Below the pieces are notes generated by a model. The model did no database searches, was not told the DNA's origin, and saw only the letters and a list, made by a program, of their open reading frames with translations. From Deltaproteobacteria bacterium (lineage in GTDB: Bacteria > Myxococcota_A > UBA9160 > PR03), in NCBI GenBank assembly GCA_018262315.1, contig JAGSPS010000025.1:1-19566 (forward strand): a DNA stretch of 19,566 nucleotides, written 5' to 3'. Below, one piece after another: positions 7,305-13,672 of this stretch (position 1 is its first letter; each line of letters begins with the position of its first letter). Made by a program: the position numbers and the translations under genes.

Positions 7305-8491
7305 AGGCGCGCGCGAAGCGGGCGTCGGTGGTGCGCGCGGGCCGCGTGCTGCGCATCGCGGAGCGGACGATGTCGCGCCCGACCGCGCCGTATCGCGAGG
7401 GCGCGGTGATCGCTTGGGTACGCGCCTTCGCCGCGCAGAACTCCCATCTCGTGCTGCGCAGCGACCCGCACGGCAATCTGGAGTTGCGTCGGCGCGGCGT
7501 GCGCAGGACCGCCACGCCACTGGTGCTGGCGGCGCACATGGATCACCCGGGCTTTCGCGCGCTGCGCTGCACGCGCCTTCCGGGACGCCGCGGATTCGCG
7601 GTGAGCGCGCTCTTTCTCGGCGGCGTGCGCGGCGCGTTCTTCGCCGGCGGGCGCGCGCGGTTCTACATCGGCGCGGGCGAGGACGAAGCGCGCACGGTTG
7701 CGGCGCGCGTCCTGCGCGCGCGTCCCGATCCGAAGAGCGGCACGCTGCGCGTCCGGCTCGAAGCGCGCTCCACCGTCCCGCGCGGGAGCTTCGGTGTCTG
7801 GGACCTGCCCGCGTTCCGACGCTCGCGACGCGACCCGGACCTGCTCGAAACGCGCGCCGCCGACGACCTGGCGGGCGTCGCGGCGATCCTCGCGGTGCTG
7901 GAATGTGTCGAGCGCATCGACCCCGCTCGGCGCGTCGACCTGCGCGCGCTCTTCACGCGCGCCGAAGAGGTCGGCTTCGTCGGCGCGATCGCGGCGGCGC
8001 GCGGTGGCCGGCTGCCGGCCGGCGCGCGCATCGTCGCGATCGAAGCCAGCAAGGCGCTGCCCCACGCGCCGCAGGGCGCCGGGCCGATCCTGCGCGTGGG
8101 CGATCGCACATCGGTGTTCGATGACGGTCTCACGCGCTGGCTGGCGCGCGTCGCGGCCGAGCTGGCCGGCGCGCGGGGCAATCGCTTCGCGTGGCAGCGG
8201 CGGCTGATGGACGGCGGCACCTGCGAGTCCACCGCCTACCAGCTCTACGGCTACCGCTCTGCGGCGCTCTGCGTGCCGCTCGGCAACTATCACAACATGA
8301 GCGAGCGCGGGCGCATCGCGATGGAGTCGATCCGGCTCTCCGATCTCGTCGGACTGGTGCGCTTCTTCGAGGGCATGATCCAGCGCGACGCCGATTGCCC
8401 GCGCGCGGGAGCCGCCGACCCGCTGCGCACGCGGCTCGAGAGACGCTTCCGACGCGGAGCGCGCGATCTCGCCCGGGATCCGTCTCGATGA
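7301..8491 (+). CDS. M42-like metallopeptidase
   Basis: A probable dinuclear-zinc aminopeptidase of 396 residues. Metal-site motifs lie in M42 order: AAHMDHPGF (H79, D81), RAADDLAGVAAIL (D188/D189), RAEEVGFVGA (E222, E223), IVAIEAS (E248, where many members have aspartate) and GNYHNMSERG (H331). GTCESTAYQLYG matches the conserved loop before the last ligand. The ATG overlaps the meaB stop as ATGA, so translation is coupled to the mutase genes. A link to B12 or acyl-CoA metabolism is not obvious; it may be a housekeeping peptide-turnover enzyme riding in the operon. The last 30 residues are basic, of low complexity and probably disordered. The peptidase fold is well supported; M42 rather than a related M20/M28 branch is likely but not certain. 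Confidence 0.8.
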   Translation: MKARAKRASVVRAGRVLRIAERTMSRPTAPYREGAVIAWVRAFAAQNSHLVLRSDPHGNLELRRRGVRRTATPLVLAAHMDHPGFRALRCTRLPGRRGFAVSALFLGGVRGAFFAGGRARFYIGAGEDEARTVAARVLRARPDPKSGTLRVRLEARSTVPRGSFGVWDLPAFRRSRRDPDLLETRAADDLAGVAAILAVLECVERIDPARRVDLRALFTRAEEVGFVGAIAAARGGRLPAGARIVAIEASKALPHAPQGAGPILRVGDRTSVFDDGLTRWLARVAAELAGARGNRFAWQRRLMDGGTCESTAYQLYGYRSAALCVPLGNYHNMSERGRIAMESIRLSDLVGLVRFFEGMIQRDADCPRAGAADPLRTRLERRFRRGARDLARDPSR

Positions 8492-8545
8492 GCTTCGTTC
8501 GCCTGCGGCTCACTGCGCGCTCCCGTCGGGAGCTTGCGCGATGAG
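8486..8545 (+). repeat. Hairpin module bounded by 7-bp direct repeats
   Basis: CGATGAG occurs at 8486-8492, forming the peptidase stop, and again at 8539-8545, forming the start of the next gene. Between them lies a hairpin: GCGC + GCTCCC (8515-8524), loop GTC, GGGAGC + TT bulge + GCGC (8528-8539). The 3' arm contains GGGAG, the only ribosome-site candidate for the downstream ATG at 8541. Removing the module and one repeat would restore an ATGA stop/start overlap like that of meaB and the peptidase. A short insertion with target duplication is therefore plausible but inferred. Confidence 0.5.
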
Positions 8546-8693
8546 TTCCGCAAGCAAGGTTCTGCGCACTGTGCTGCTCGCGCTGCTCTTCGCGTTCGTC
8601 GTGGGCTTCGGCGTCGGCACCTGGCTGCGCTGCCAGATGGAGAAGCCTCCGACCTACATCGGTGCGGCTCCCGCCATAGAACGCACAGGCTGA
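8541..8693 (+). CDS. Small single-pass membrane protein, 50 residues
   Basis: The frame encodes a short basic N terminus, one hydrophobic helix (about residues 8-29: LRTVLLALLFAFVVGFGVGTW), then a cytoplasmic- or periplasmic-side tail ending in GAAPAIERTG. The helix is glycine-rich near its end (GFGVGT). GGGAG lies 8 nt before the ATG, inside a strong hairpin. It is last in the ecm, meaB, peptidase run. I do not recognise a family and assign no function. Support comes from the well-formed membrane segment, the ribosome site and the operon position; its shortness leaves room for doubt. Confidence 0.6.
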   Translation: MSSASKVLRTVLLALLFAFVVGFGVGTWLRCQMEKPPTYIGAAPAIERTG

Positions 8694-8842
8694 CGTTCCA
8701 GGGTTCTGGTGGCTGCACCTGGGATGGAGAACAAACGGGAATCCTCATTCGCGTGCGCGAGTTTCGACACCTCTTGGAGACACAGAGCGCCCCCGGAGAC
8801 ACCGGCGTCGCGAAGCCAAGATCCTCGCGGGCCCGTACTCGT

Positions 8843-8871
8843 TCCATTCGAGCACGAGCGTGGCGAATGGA
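8843..8871. other. Intergenic hairpin; 8694-8921 otherwise empty
   Basis: TCCATTCG (8843-8850) pairs with CGAATGGA (8864-8871), and CACG (8853-8856) pairs with CGTG (8859-8862) inside it, giving a near-continuous 12-bp stem. It lies between two converging genes, where a bidirectional terminator would be expected, but no T-tract follows on either strand. No convincing gene was found in 8694-8921; open frames there lack ribosome sites and protein-like composition. Confidence 0.4.
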
Positions 8872-8921
8872 GCCGGTCACTCCATCTGGTCCAGACGGAC
8901 ATTGTTCTGGGTACTACTGCT

Positions 8922-9233
8922 CTATCGATTGCCCTTCGAGGCATGCCTGCTGACTCGCGCCACCAGATTGAGGGCGGCACCCGGAGTCTTGAGGCGCGTG
9001 CCCTTCATCAGGGCCGCGACGTCCCCGTCCTTCGTGAAGGCCGTCACCGCAGCGATCTGCTCGCGGCTGGGCGCGGCCGTCTCCTTGCGGGTGCGGGTCC
9101 GATCCTCGGCGTAGAGCCTGAGGAACCTAGCGGGATCCGAACCCAGCTTCGCTACGACCCGAAGCACCTTCGCCGTGCTGAGGATCTTCGGCGTTTCCCT
9201 GGTCCTTGATTCGCGCTTCTTTCGTGCGGCCAT
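8922..9233 (-). CDS. Uncharacterised 103-residue basic protein
   Basis: I do not recognise this gene with confidence. A good ribosome site (AAAGGA, 6 nt before the ATG) and an AT-rich leader support it. The first 20 residues are strongly basic (MAARKKRESRTRE). A helical core follows: KVLRVVAKLGSDPARFLRLY, then SREQIAAVTAFTKDGDVAALMKG, and a basic tail. The pattern of aspartate-proline, a helix, a charged gap, a second helix and an aspartate-containing turn faintly recalls small LigA-subunit-like helical proteins, but without the leader-type residues that would make it secure. It converges on the ecm operon and sits beside an IS110 remnant in a less GC-rich patch, so recent acquisition is plausible. 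A DNA- or RNA-binding role would fit the charge but is speculation. Confidence 0.62.
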   Translation of the reverse strand: MAARKKRESRTRETPKILSTAKVLRVVAKLGSDPARFLRLYAEDRTRTRKETAAPSREQIAAVTAFTKDGDVAALMKGTRLKTPGAALNLVARVSRHASKGNR

Positions 9234-9320
9234 GATCTTGGTCCTTTCACTTCATACGCACTGTACGAGAAATACATCATATCCCATATATCATCAAGAA
9301 CCTTCTTGTTGTCGATTTTT
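9234..9320 (-). promoter_or_regulatory. AT-rich leader of the 103-residue gene
   Basis: This stretch is far richer in A and T than anything else in the window, including runs such as ATCATATCCCATATATCATC and GATTTTTTACTTAC. Read on the minus strand, TTGATG, 17 nt, TATTTC is a possible sigma70 promoter before the AAAGGA ribosome site. The composition suggests either a strong local promoter or the edge of foreign DNA left with the transposase remnant. Confidence 0.4.
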
Positions 9321-9775
9321 TACTTACATCGCATCTGCAAGATGTTCCCAAGACCTCGACAGTGATTGAGCATGAGCATCACAGGGGTATGGCGTCTGCG
9401 AGCGGGTGCGTGCGCGAGTCGCCGACCCCGCAGCCACTCGAGGTGCGCCCGCGTCCACATCTTGCGCCCGAGCGTCCACCGCAGCCTGCGTCGCAGCATG
9501 AACTTCGAGAGCCGATGCTTCACGCGCTTCTCGTCGCCCTTCGCCGCCTCGCGCGCGCGACACAGATCGCGCGCCGCCTCTTGCTCCAGCGTCGTCGCGC
9601 GGACCGGCGTCAGAAGCCCCGCCCGCAGCAGCTCGGCGAGCTTGCGGGCATCGCGCCGGTCCGTCTTGATGCGATCACCCGGCTTGGTCGGAAGCAACGC
9701 CGTCGCCACGCCCATGCAGCCACCCCGAGCGCCTCAAGCTGACGCATCGGCCCGTACCCCAGTGGCACGACGCCG
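9320..9775 (-). pseudogene. IS110-family transposase remnant, frameshifted and truncated
   Basis: The N-terminal DEDD-transposase segment of IS110 elements is recognisable: GYGPMRQLEALGV in one frame (about 9775-9725), then a frame change near 9720, then LLPTKPGDRIKTDRRDARKL, LRAGLLTPVR, ARDLCRAREAAKGDEKRV, HRLSKFMLRR and WTRAHLEWLRG (to about 9415). After that the match ends and the frame runs to a stop at 9320 through unrelated sequence. The first part of the catalytic domain, the whole C-terminal serine-containing domain and both element ends are missing, so it cannot move. It begins just after the pduO stop codon without damaging that gene. Intact IS110 elements encode a guide-like bridge RNA at their ends; those ends are absent here. 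Confidence 0.85.
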
Positions 9776-9790
9776 GTTTTTCCATTTGGT

Positions 9791-10348
9791 TCAGGCCTTG
9801 CGGCCTTCCCACTCGATGTCGGGCACGCCAACGCGGTGGTTGGCGACGCGCGCCAGCACGAAGAGCAGGTCCGAGAGGCGATTCAGGTAGCGCACGGCGT
9901 TCGGTGCGAGCGACTCGACGCGACCCAGCGCAACGGTGCGGCGCTCGGCGCGCCGGCACACGGTACGCGCGAGGTGGAAGGCGGCGGCACTCGGCGTCCC
10001 GCCCGGCAGCACGAAGCGCTCGAGCGGCGGCAGCTCGGCTTCGAAGCCGTCGATGCACGCTTCGAGCGCCGCAATCACGGCATCGCCCGGTTCGTGCATC
10101 CCCGTCGCGTCGCGGTGACGGGCTTCGGGCGTCGCGAGATACGCACCCAATTCGAAGAGGCTGCGCTGCAGGCTCTGCACGAACTCGCGGAGATCGGCTT
10201 CGCCGGTGGCGGCGGCGCACAGACCGAGCGTCGCGTTCAACTCGTCGACGGCCCCATAGGCTTCGACACGCAGGTGATCCTTGGGAACGCGACCGCTGCC
10301 AAAGAGATCCGTTTCGCCCGTGTCACCGCGGCGCGTGTAGAGCTTCAT
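9791..10348 (-). CDS. pduO: PduO-type ATP:cob(I)alamin adenosyltransferase
   Basis: Makes adenosylcobalamin by transferring the adenosyl group of ATP to cob(I)alamin. At 185 residues it is a standard single-domain PduO/EutT-fold enzyme. The N-terminal ATP-binding motif YTRRGDTGETDLFGSGRV (residues 4-21) is followed by the conserved RVEAYGAVDELNATLGL, then by FVLPGGTPSAAAFHLART, CRRAERR and VRYLNRLSDLLFVLAR. Its product is the cofactor of the ethylmalonyl-CoA mutase encoded 3.5 kb away on the other strand, and MeaB-type chaperones hand the cofactor between adenosyltransferase and mutase in known systems. Its ATG overlaps the ccmH-like stop as ATGA. The C terminus is complete and is followed immediately by the IS110 remnant. 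Confidence 0.93.
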   Translation of the reverse strand: MKLYTRRGDTGETDLFGSGRVPKDHLRVEAYGAVDELNATLGLCAAATGEADLREFVQSLQRSLFELGAYLATPEARHRDATGMHEPGDAVIAALEACIDGFEAELPPLERFVLPGGTPSAAAFHLARTVCRRAERRTVALGRVESLAPNAVRYLNRLSDLLFVLARVANHRVGVPDIEWEGRKA

Positions 10349-10827
10349 CCGCGGCGCATTTCCTCGTCGATGCGGCGGTCGAGTTCGGGATCCGGCGGCG
10401 CCGCGACCGTCGCCGGCGCGGTTTGCGCCGAGCCGCCCTGGCGCCGCAGGAAGATCACCAGCACCAGCGCACCGACGGCGACGCCCACGACCGGGATCAC
10501 GTAGGCCGCGAGTCCGAAGCCGCTCGCCTTCGGCGCTTGCAGGATCACGTCGCCGAACTGCTCGTAGAGCTGCGCTTCGACCTCCGCGCGGGGCCGGCCC
10601 GCCGTCTCCTGCGTGGCGATCCACTCGCGCAGTTCGGCGGCCTGGCTGCTCGTGCAATCGAGCAGCGACCGCCCCGGGCAGTACGGGCTCATCAGCGAGT
10701 TCCACAAGTCGTAGTGCCAGGATTGCGCGGCATCGTCCGCCGCGAGTGCCGGCTGCGCCGCCAGCGCGCAGGCGACCGCCCCGATCGCGATTAGCACACG
10801 AACGCTGCGCGAGAAGCGTCTCAACAC
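10345..10827 (-). CDS. CcmH/NrfF-like cytochrome c biogenesis protein, variant cysteines
   Basis: A 160-residue exported protein. GTG at 10827 follows an AGGAG site by 5 nt and opens a signal peptide ending near residue 30 (AQPALAADDA). The domain resembles CcmH: LMSPYCPGRSLLDCTSSQA, AELREWIA, EVEAQLYEQFGDVILQAP, then one membrane helix (about 104-127) and a proline-rich cytoplasmic tail. Canonical CcmH has LRCxxC to reduce apocytochrome cysteines; here the cysteines are at 50 and 58, so the CxxC is absent and any redox pair is differently spaced. No other ccm genes are nearby. The stop overlaps the pduO start, and cysE lies 39 bp upstream. Fold assignment is good; activity as a thiol-disulfide partner is uncertain. 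Confidence 0.8.
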   Translation of the reverse strand: MLRRFSRSVRVLIAIGAVACALAAQPALAADDAAQSWHYDLWNSLMSPYCPGRSLLDCTSSQAAELREWIATQETAGRPRAEVEAQLYEQFGDVILQAPKASGFGLAAYVIPVVGVAVGALVLVIFLRRQGGSAQTAPATVAAPPDPELDRRIDEEMRRG

Positions 10828-10866
10828 GGTTTCTCCTCGCGCGGCGTTTCGCCCGCGCTCATTTCA

Positions 10867-11742
10867 TCAGATGTCCCAGAGGAGCTGACCCGACCGCTCC
10901 TGGCAGGCGTCGTCGCGTTGCAGCTGGAGGTGCGGCGACTCGATCTGCACTTTCGAGCACGGCGGTATCGGATGGGTGAGCCACACGTTGCCGCCGATCA
11001 CCGAGCCGCGGCCGATCACCGTTTCGCCGCCGAGGATGGTGGCGCCGGCGTAGATCGTGACGTCGTCTTCGAGGGTGGGATGCCGCTTGACACCGCGCAG
11101 CAGCTGCCCCTTGCGCGGCGCCAGCGCGCCGAGCGTCACTCCCTGGTAGATCACCACGCGGTCGCCGATCTCGCAGGTCTCCCCGATCACGACGCCGGTG
11201 CCATGATCGATGAAGAAGCGGCGGCCGATCTTCGCGCCCGGGTGGATGTCGATGCCGGTGCGTGCGTGCGCGGCCTCGCTCATCACGCGCGGCACCAGAG
11301 GCACACCGATCCGATACAGCTCATGCGCGACGCGGTAGGTCGCCACGGCCCGAAGGGACGGATACGCAGTGACGATCTCTGCGTAGCTCTTGGCAGCCGG
11401 ATCGCCCTCAAAAGCAGCTTCGACGTCTTCCGCGAGCCGCGCGCGCACGGCCGGCAGCCGTGCGAAGAAGCGCTCGACGATGACCCTCGCTTCGAAGCCG
11501 GGCGCCAGCGTCACGGTCGCGAGGATCTTCCGGAGACGGTCGGCGAGCGCGGGAAGCACGGCGCGCAGTGCCGAGCGATCGCGCTGGTGCAGGATCAAAG
11601 CCAGCATGCGATCCGACCAGTCGACGACTTCGCTGCGGTCCGGGAAGCCCTCTGCCGCGGCCTTCGCGAGCGCGTCACCGCTCGTCGCACTGAGCGCCTG
11701 AATGGTGGCTTCGAGGACATCATCCGACAGGCTTCGGCTCAT
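10867..11742 (-). CDS. cysE: Serine O-acetyltransferase
   Basis: Acetylates serine with acetyl-CoA, the first step of cysteine synthesis. At 291 residues it has an alpha-helical N-terminal domain (about 1-155) and a left-handed beta-helix of hexapeptide repeats (about 160-262): GIDIHPGAKIGRRFFIDHGT, GVVIGETCEIGDRVVIYQGV, VTIYAGATILGGETVIGRGS and GNVWLTHPIPP. The Asp-His catalytic pair is D179-H180 in FIDHGTG. The longer helical N terminus resembles the EpsC/long CysE type. ATG at 11742 has a GGAG site 6 nt upstream; the frame extends much further but only as antisense to the nuclease gene. The C-terminal tail (HLQLQRDDACQERSGQLLWDI) extends past the beta-helix, where feedback inhibition by cysteine acts in known enzymes. 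Probably the first gene of a cysE, ccmH-like, pduO unit. Confidence 0.92.
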   Translation of the reverse strand: MSRSLSDDVLEATIQALSATSGDALAKAAAEGFPDRSEVVDWSDRMLALILHQRDRSALRAVLPALADRLRKILATVTLAPGFEARVIVERFFARLPAVRARLAEDVEAAFEGDPAAKSYAEIVTAYPSLRAVATYRVAHELYRIGVPLVPRVMSEAAHARTGIDIHPGAKIGRRFFIDHGTGVVIGETCEIGDRVVIYQGVTLGALAPRKGQLLRGVKRHPTLEDDVTIYAGATILGGETVIGRGSVIGGNVWLTHPIPPCSKVQIESPHLQLQRDDACQERSGQLLWDI

Positions 11743-11840
11743 GCCTGACTCCCATGGGGCGCGCTTCCCTGCATCACCTGCCAGCATAGCGCGACCCCCG
11801 AGGTCGCCGATCGGACCTGCCCACGCGCGATCTGCGCGCC

Positions 11841-11846
11841 TATAAT
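11841..11846 (+). promoter_or_regulatory. Perfect -10 box for the nuclease gene
   Basis: TATAAT is rare by chance in this GC-rich DNA and stands 35 nt before the TTG at 11881. The -35 region (about 11818-11823, TGCCCA) is poor. The box overlaps the upstream in-frame ATG at 11845, which argues that this ATG is not transcribed and that translation starts at TTG 11881. The rest of 11743-11880 must hold the cysE promoter on the other strand; no consensus is visible. Confidence 0.5.
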
Positions 11847-11880
11847 GCGCGCCGCTGGCGATCTTCGAGAACGAGGTCCA

Positions 11881-12732
11881 TTGCCGACCGTCTACAGCCA
11901 CTCGCGGCTGGCCTGCTTCGAGAAGTGCAAGAAGCAGTTCCACTACCGCTACATCGAGAAGCGGCCGGTCGACACCGAGTCGATCGAGGCGTTCGTCGGC
12001 AAGCGCGTCCACGAAGTGATCGAGAAACTGAATCGATTCGTCGAGCGCGGCGTCGTCCCGTCGCTGCCCAAGGTGCTCCAGCGCTTCCGCACGGACTGGG
12101 AGGAGCAGTTTCAGGCCGAGCGCGTGCGCATCGTGCGCGCGGAGAACCCGCCCGCGGTCTACCGGGAGAACGGCGAGCGCTGCCTCGGCAACCACTATCG
12201 CCGCAACTATCCCTTCGACCGCGACGAGAGCCTCGGCATCGAGCAGCACGTCGGCTTTGCGCTCGACGGCGACGGTCGCTACCGCGTGCGGGGCATCATC
12301 GACCGCGTGGTGCGCGCGGCCGACGGCGCCGTCGAAATTCACGACTACAAGACCGGCCGCTGGGTGCCGTCGCAGCAGGAACTCGACCAGGACCGCCAGC
12401 TCGCGCTGTACCAGATCGGCGTCGAGGCTCGCTATGAAGGCACCGCGACGGTGCGACTGGTGTGGCACTACCTGCTGCGCGACCAGCTGCGCGTCTCGAC
12501 GCGCACACCCGAGCAGCTCGACGAGCTGCGCGCGCACACCATCGAGCTGATCGATCGCATCGAAGCCGAGCGCGACTTCGAGCCGCAGCCGAGCGCGCTC
12601 TGCTCGTGGTGCGAGTTCAACGACGTGTGCCCCGCGATGCGGGCGAATGCGTCTGACACTGCACCGCCCGCGGCGGTCGAGAGCTCGCCCGAGACCAGCG
12701 TCGCGACTCGGCATCAACTCGCGCTCTTCTAG
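11881..12732 (+). CDS. PD-(D/E)XK nuclease with iron-sulfur cysteines (RecB/Cas4-like)
   Basis: A stand-alone exonuclease-type domain of 283 residues. It begins YSHSRLACFEKCKKQFHYRY with cysteines at 12 and 16. The helix motif FVGKRVHEVIEKL supplies the conserved histidine. The nuclease core is RGIIDRVV, then AVEIHDYKTGRW (Asp, then Asp-x-Lys), QELDQDRQLALYQIG (the Q-x-x-x-Y motif), and a C-terminal CSWCEFNDVCP. One N-terminal cysteine plus CxxC-x5-C is the cluster arrangement of AddB, Cas4 and related proteins. Start choice: TTG 11881 has GAGG 4 nt upstream and matches how relatives begin; ATG 11845 lies within a -10 box. There are no CRISPR repeats, helicase or addA gene nearby, so a general DNA-repair role is more likely than a CRISPR one. 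Confidence 0.87.
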   Translation: MPTVYSHSRLACFEKCKKQFHYRYIEKRPVDTESIEAFVGKRVHEVIEKLNRFVERGVVPSLPKVLQRFRTDWEEQFQAERVRIVRAENPPAVYRENGERCLGNHYRRNYPFDRDESLGIEQHVGFALDGDGRYRVRGIIDRVVRAADGAVEIHDYKTGRWVPSQQELDQDRQLALYQIGVEARYEGTATVRLVWHYLLRDQLRVSTRTPEQLDELRAHTIELIDRIEAERDFEPQPSALCSWCEFNDVCPAMRANASDTAPPAAVESSPETSVATRHQLALF

Positions 12733-12744
12733 AACGCAGGACGA

Positions 12745-12859
12745 GGAGAAAGGGGACGGTCCTCGTCGAGGACTGGCTTTGGAGTTGGGGGACACACATC
12801 CGCGAGGTCTGTCCCTCGAGTCCTCAGCCCGTCCATAGCGAGGACCGTCCCCTTTCTCC
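12745..12859. repeat. Palindromic element, copy 3 (short, diverged)
   Basis: A 115-bp relative of the elements at 915 and 2231. The 20-bp outer repeats are identical (12745-12764 and 12840-12859). The inner motif copies are diverged (GGAGTTGGGGGACACACATC and, in reverse, around 12806-12822), and the roughly 45-bp centre is lost. The two arms still pair over most of their length. The right terminus is reiterated: CCCCTTTCTCCA is followed by CTCCCCTTTCTCCA and CCTTTCTCCA up to 12885. It fills the gap between the nuclease stop and gloB. Confidence 0.8.
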
Positions 12860-12905
12860 ACTCCCCTTTCTCCACCTTTCTCCACGTGCGCTAGGGTGGG
12901 TGGTG

Positions 12906-13667
12906 ATGGGACTTCGTGTCGAGCGGATTCCGACCTGGAAGGACAACTACACGTATCTGCTCGTCTGCGACGAGACGGGGGATGCGGCGGTGGTGGACGC
13001 GCCTGAGGTGGAGCCGGTCGCGCGGCGCGTGGAGAAGACCGGCGCGCGCGTGAGCCAGATCCTCTCGACGCATCATCACCCCGATCACTCGATGGCGAAC
13101 CCCGAGCTGGCGAAGCGCTACTCCGCGCCCGTGCTCGGGCACGCGTCGGACCGCGAGCGACTGCCCGGCTTCACGCGCGGCCTCGAGGAAGGCGACACGG
13201 TCGCCGTCGGCAACCAGGTCGCGCATGTGCTGCATATCCCAGCACACACGCGCGGTCACATCGCATATGTCTTCGACGACGCGCTCGCGGTCTTCTCCGG
13301 CGACACGATGTTCGCGGCGGGCTGCGGCCGGCTCTTCGAGGGCACGCCGGCGATGATGTTCGCCGCGTTCGCGAAGCTCGGCGCGCTGCCCGACGCAACG
13401 CGCGTCTTCTGCGGGCACGAATACACGGAATCCAATCTCGTGTTTGCCGCGCACGTCGAGCCCGAGAACCTCGCCGTGCGGCGGAAGCTCGATCGGGTGC
13501 GCAAAATGCGCGAGCATGCCGCCGCCGACTGGCACGACGCCACGGAGACCGAGATGACCGTCCCCTCCACGTTGGCCGAGGAACGCGCGACCAACCCGTT
13601 CCTGCGCGCGCCCGACGTGGCAGAGCTGGGTCGCCGCCGCGCGCGAAAAGACGATTTCAGGGGCTAG
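12906..13667 (+). CDS. gloB: Hydroxyacylglutathione hydrolase (glyoxalase II)
   Basis: A metallo-beta-lactamase-fold thioesterase that hydrolyses S-lactoylglutathione in methylglyoxal detoxification; 253 residues. The metal-binding set is complete: THHHPDH (H56, H58, D60, H61), HTRGH (H118), FSGDTMFAAGCGRLFEGTP (D133) and CGHEYTESNL (H171). FAAHVEPEN and the C-terminal ATNPFLRA are specific to glyoxalase II. ATG at 12906 is preferred over GTG 12900; the purine- and G-rich AGGGTGGG upstream is a modest ribosome site. The stop is 5 bp before the thioesterase gene. The tail of the palindromic element copy 3 ends about 20 bp before this gene and may carry or displace its promoter. Confidence 0.92.
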   Translation: MGLRVERIPTWKDNYTYLLVCDETGDAAVVDAPEVEPVARRVEKTGARVSQILSTHHHPDHSMANPELAKRYSAPVLGHASDRERLPGFTRGLEEGDTVAVGNQVAHVLHIPAHTRGHIAYVFDDALAVFSGDTMFAAGCGRLFEGTPAMMFAAFAKLGALPDATRVFCGHEYTESNLVFAAHVEPENLAVRRKLDRVRKMREHAAADWHDATETEMTVPSTLAEERATNPFLRAPDVAELGRRRARKDDFRG

Positions 13668-13672
13668 CGAGT

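Noticed and set aside
8534..8953. A 139-codon plus-strand open frame across the empty region
   Set aside because: It overlaps the better-supported 50-residue gene, has no ribosome site of its own, and its product shows no hydrophobic core or motif.
9320..9775. A functional IS110 element with bridge RNA
   Set aside because: The transposase is frameshifted and lacks its C-terminal domain, and the element ends that would encode the RNA are missing.
11845..11880. ATG 11845 as start of the nuclease gene
   Set aside because: It lies inside the TATAAT box and adds 12 residues not resembling the family N terminus; TTG 11881 has a ribosome site.
915..12859. Palindromic repeats as a CRISPR array
   Set aside because: There are only three copies, kilobases apart, each with internal symmetry and no regular spacers; no cas genes are adjacent, and the Cas4-like nuclease alone is not evidence.
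11743..12885. N-terminal extension of the cysE frame
   Set aside because: It is antisense to the nuclease gene and the palindromic element. The family start at ATG 11742 with GGAG is clear.
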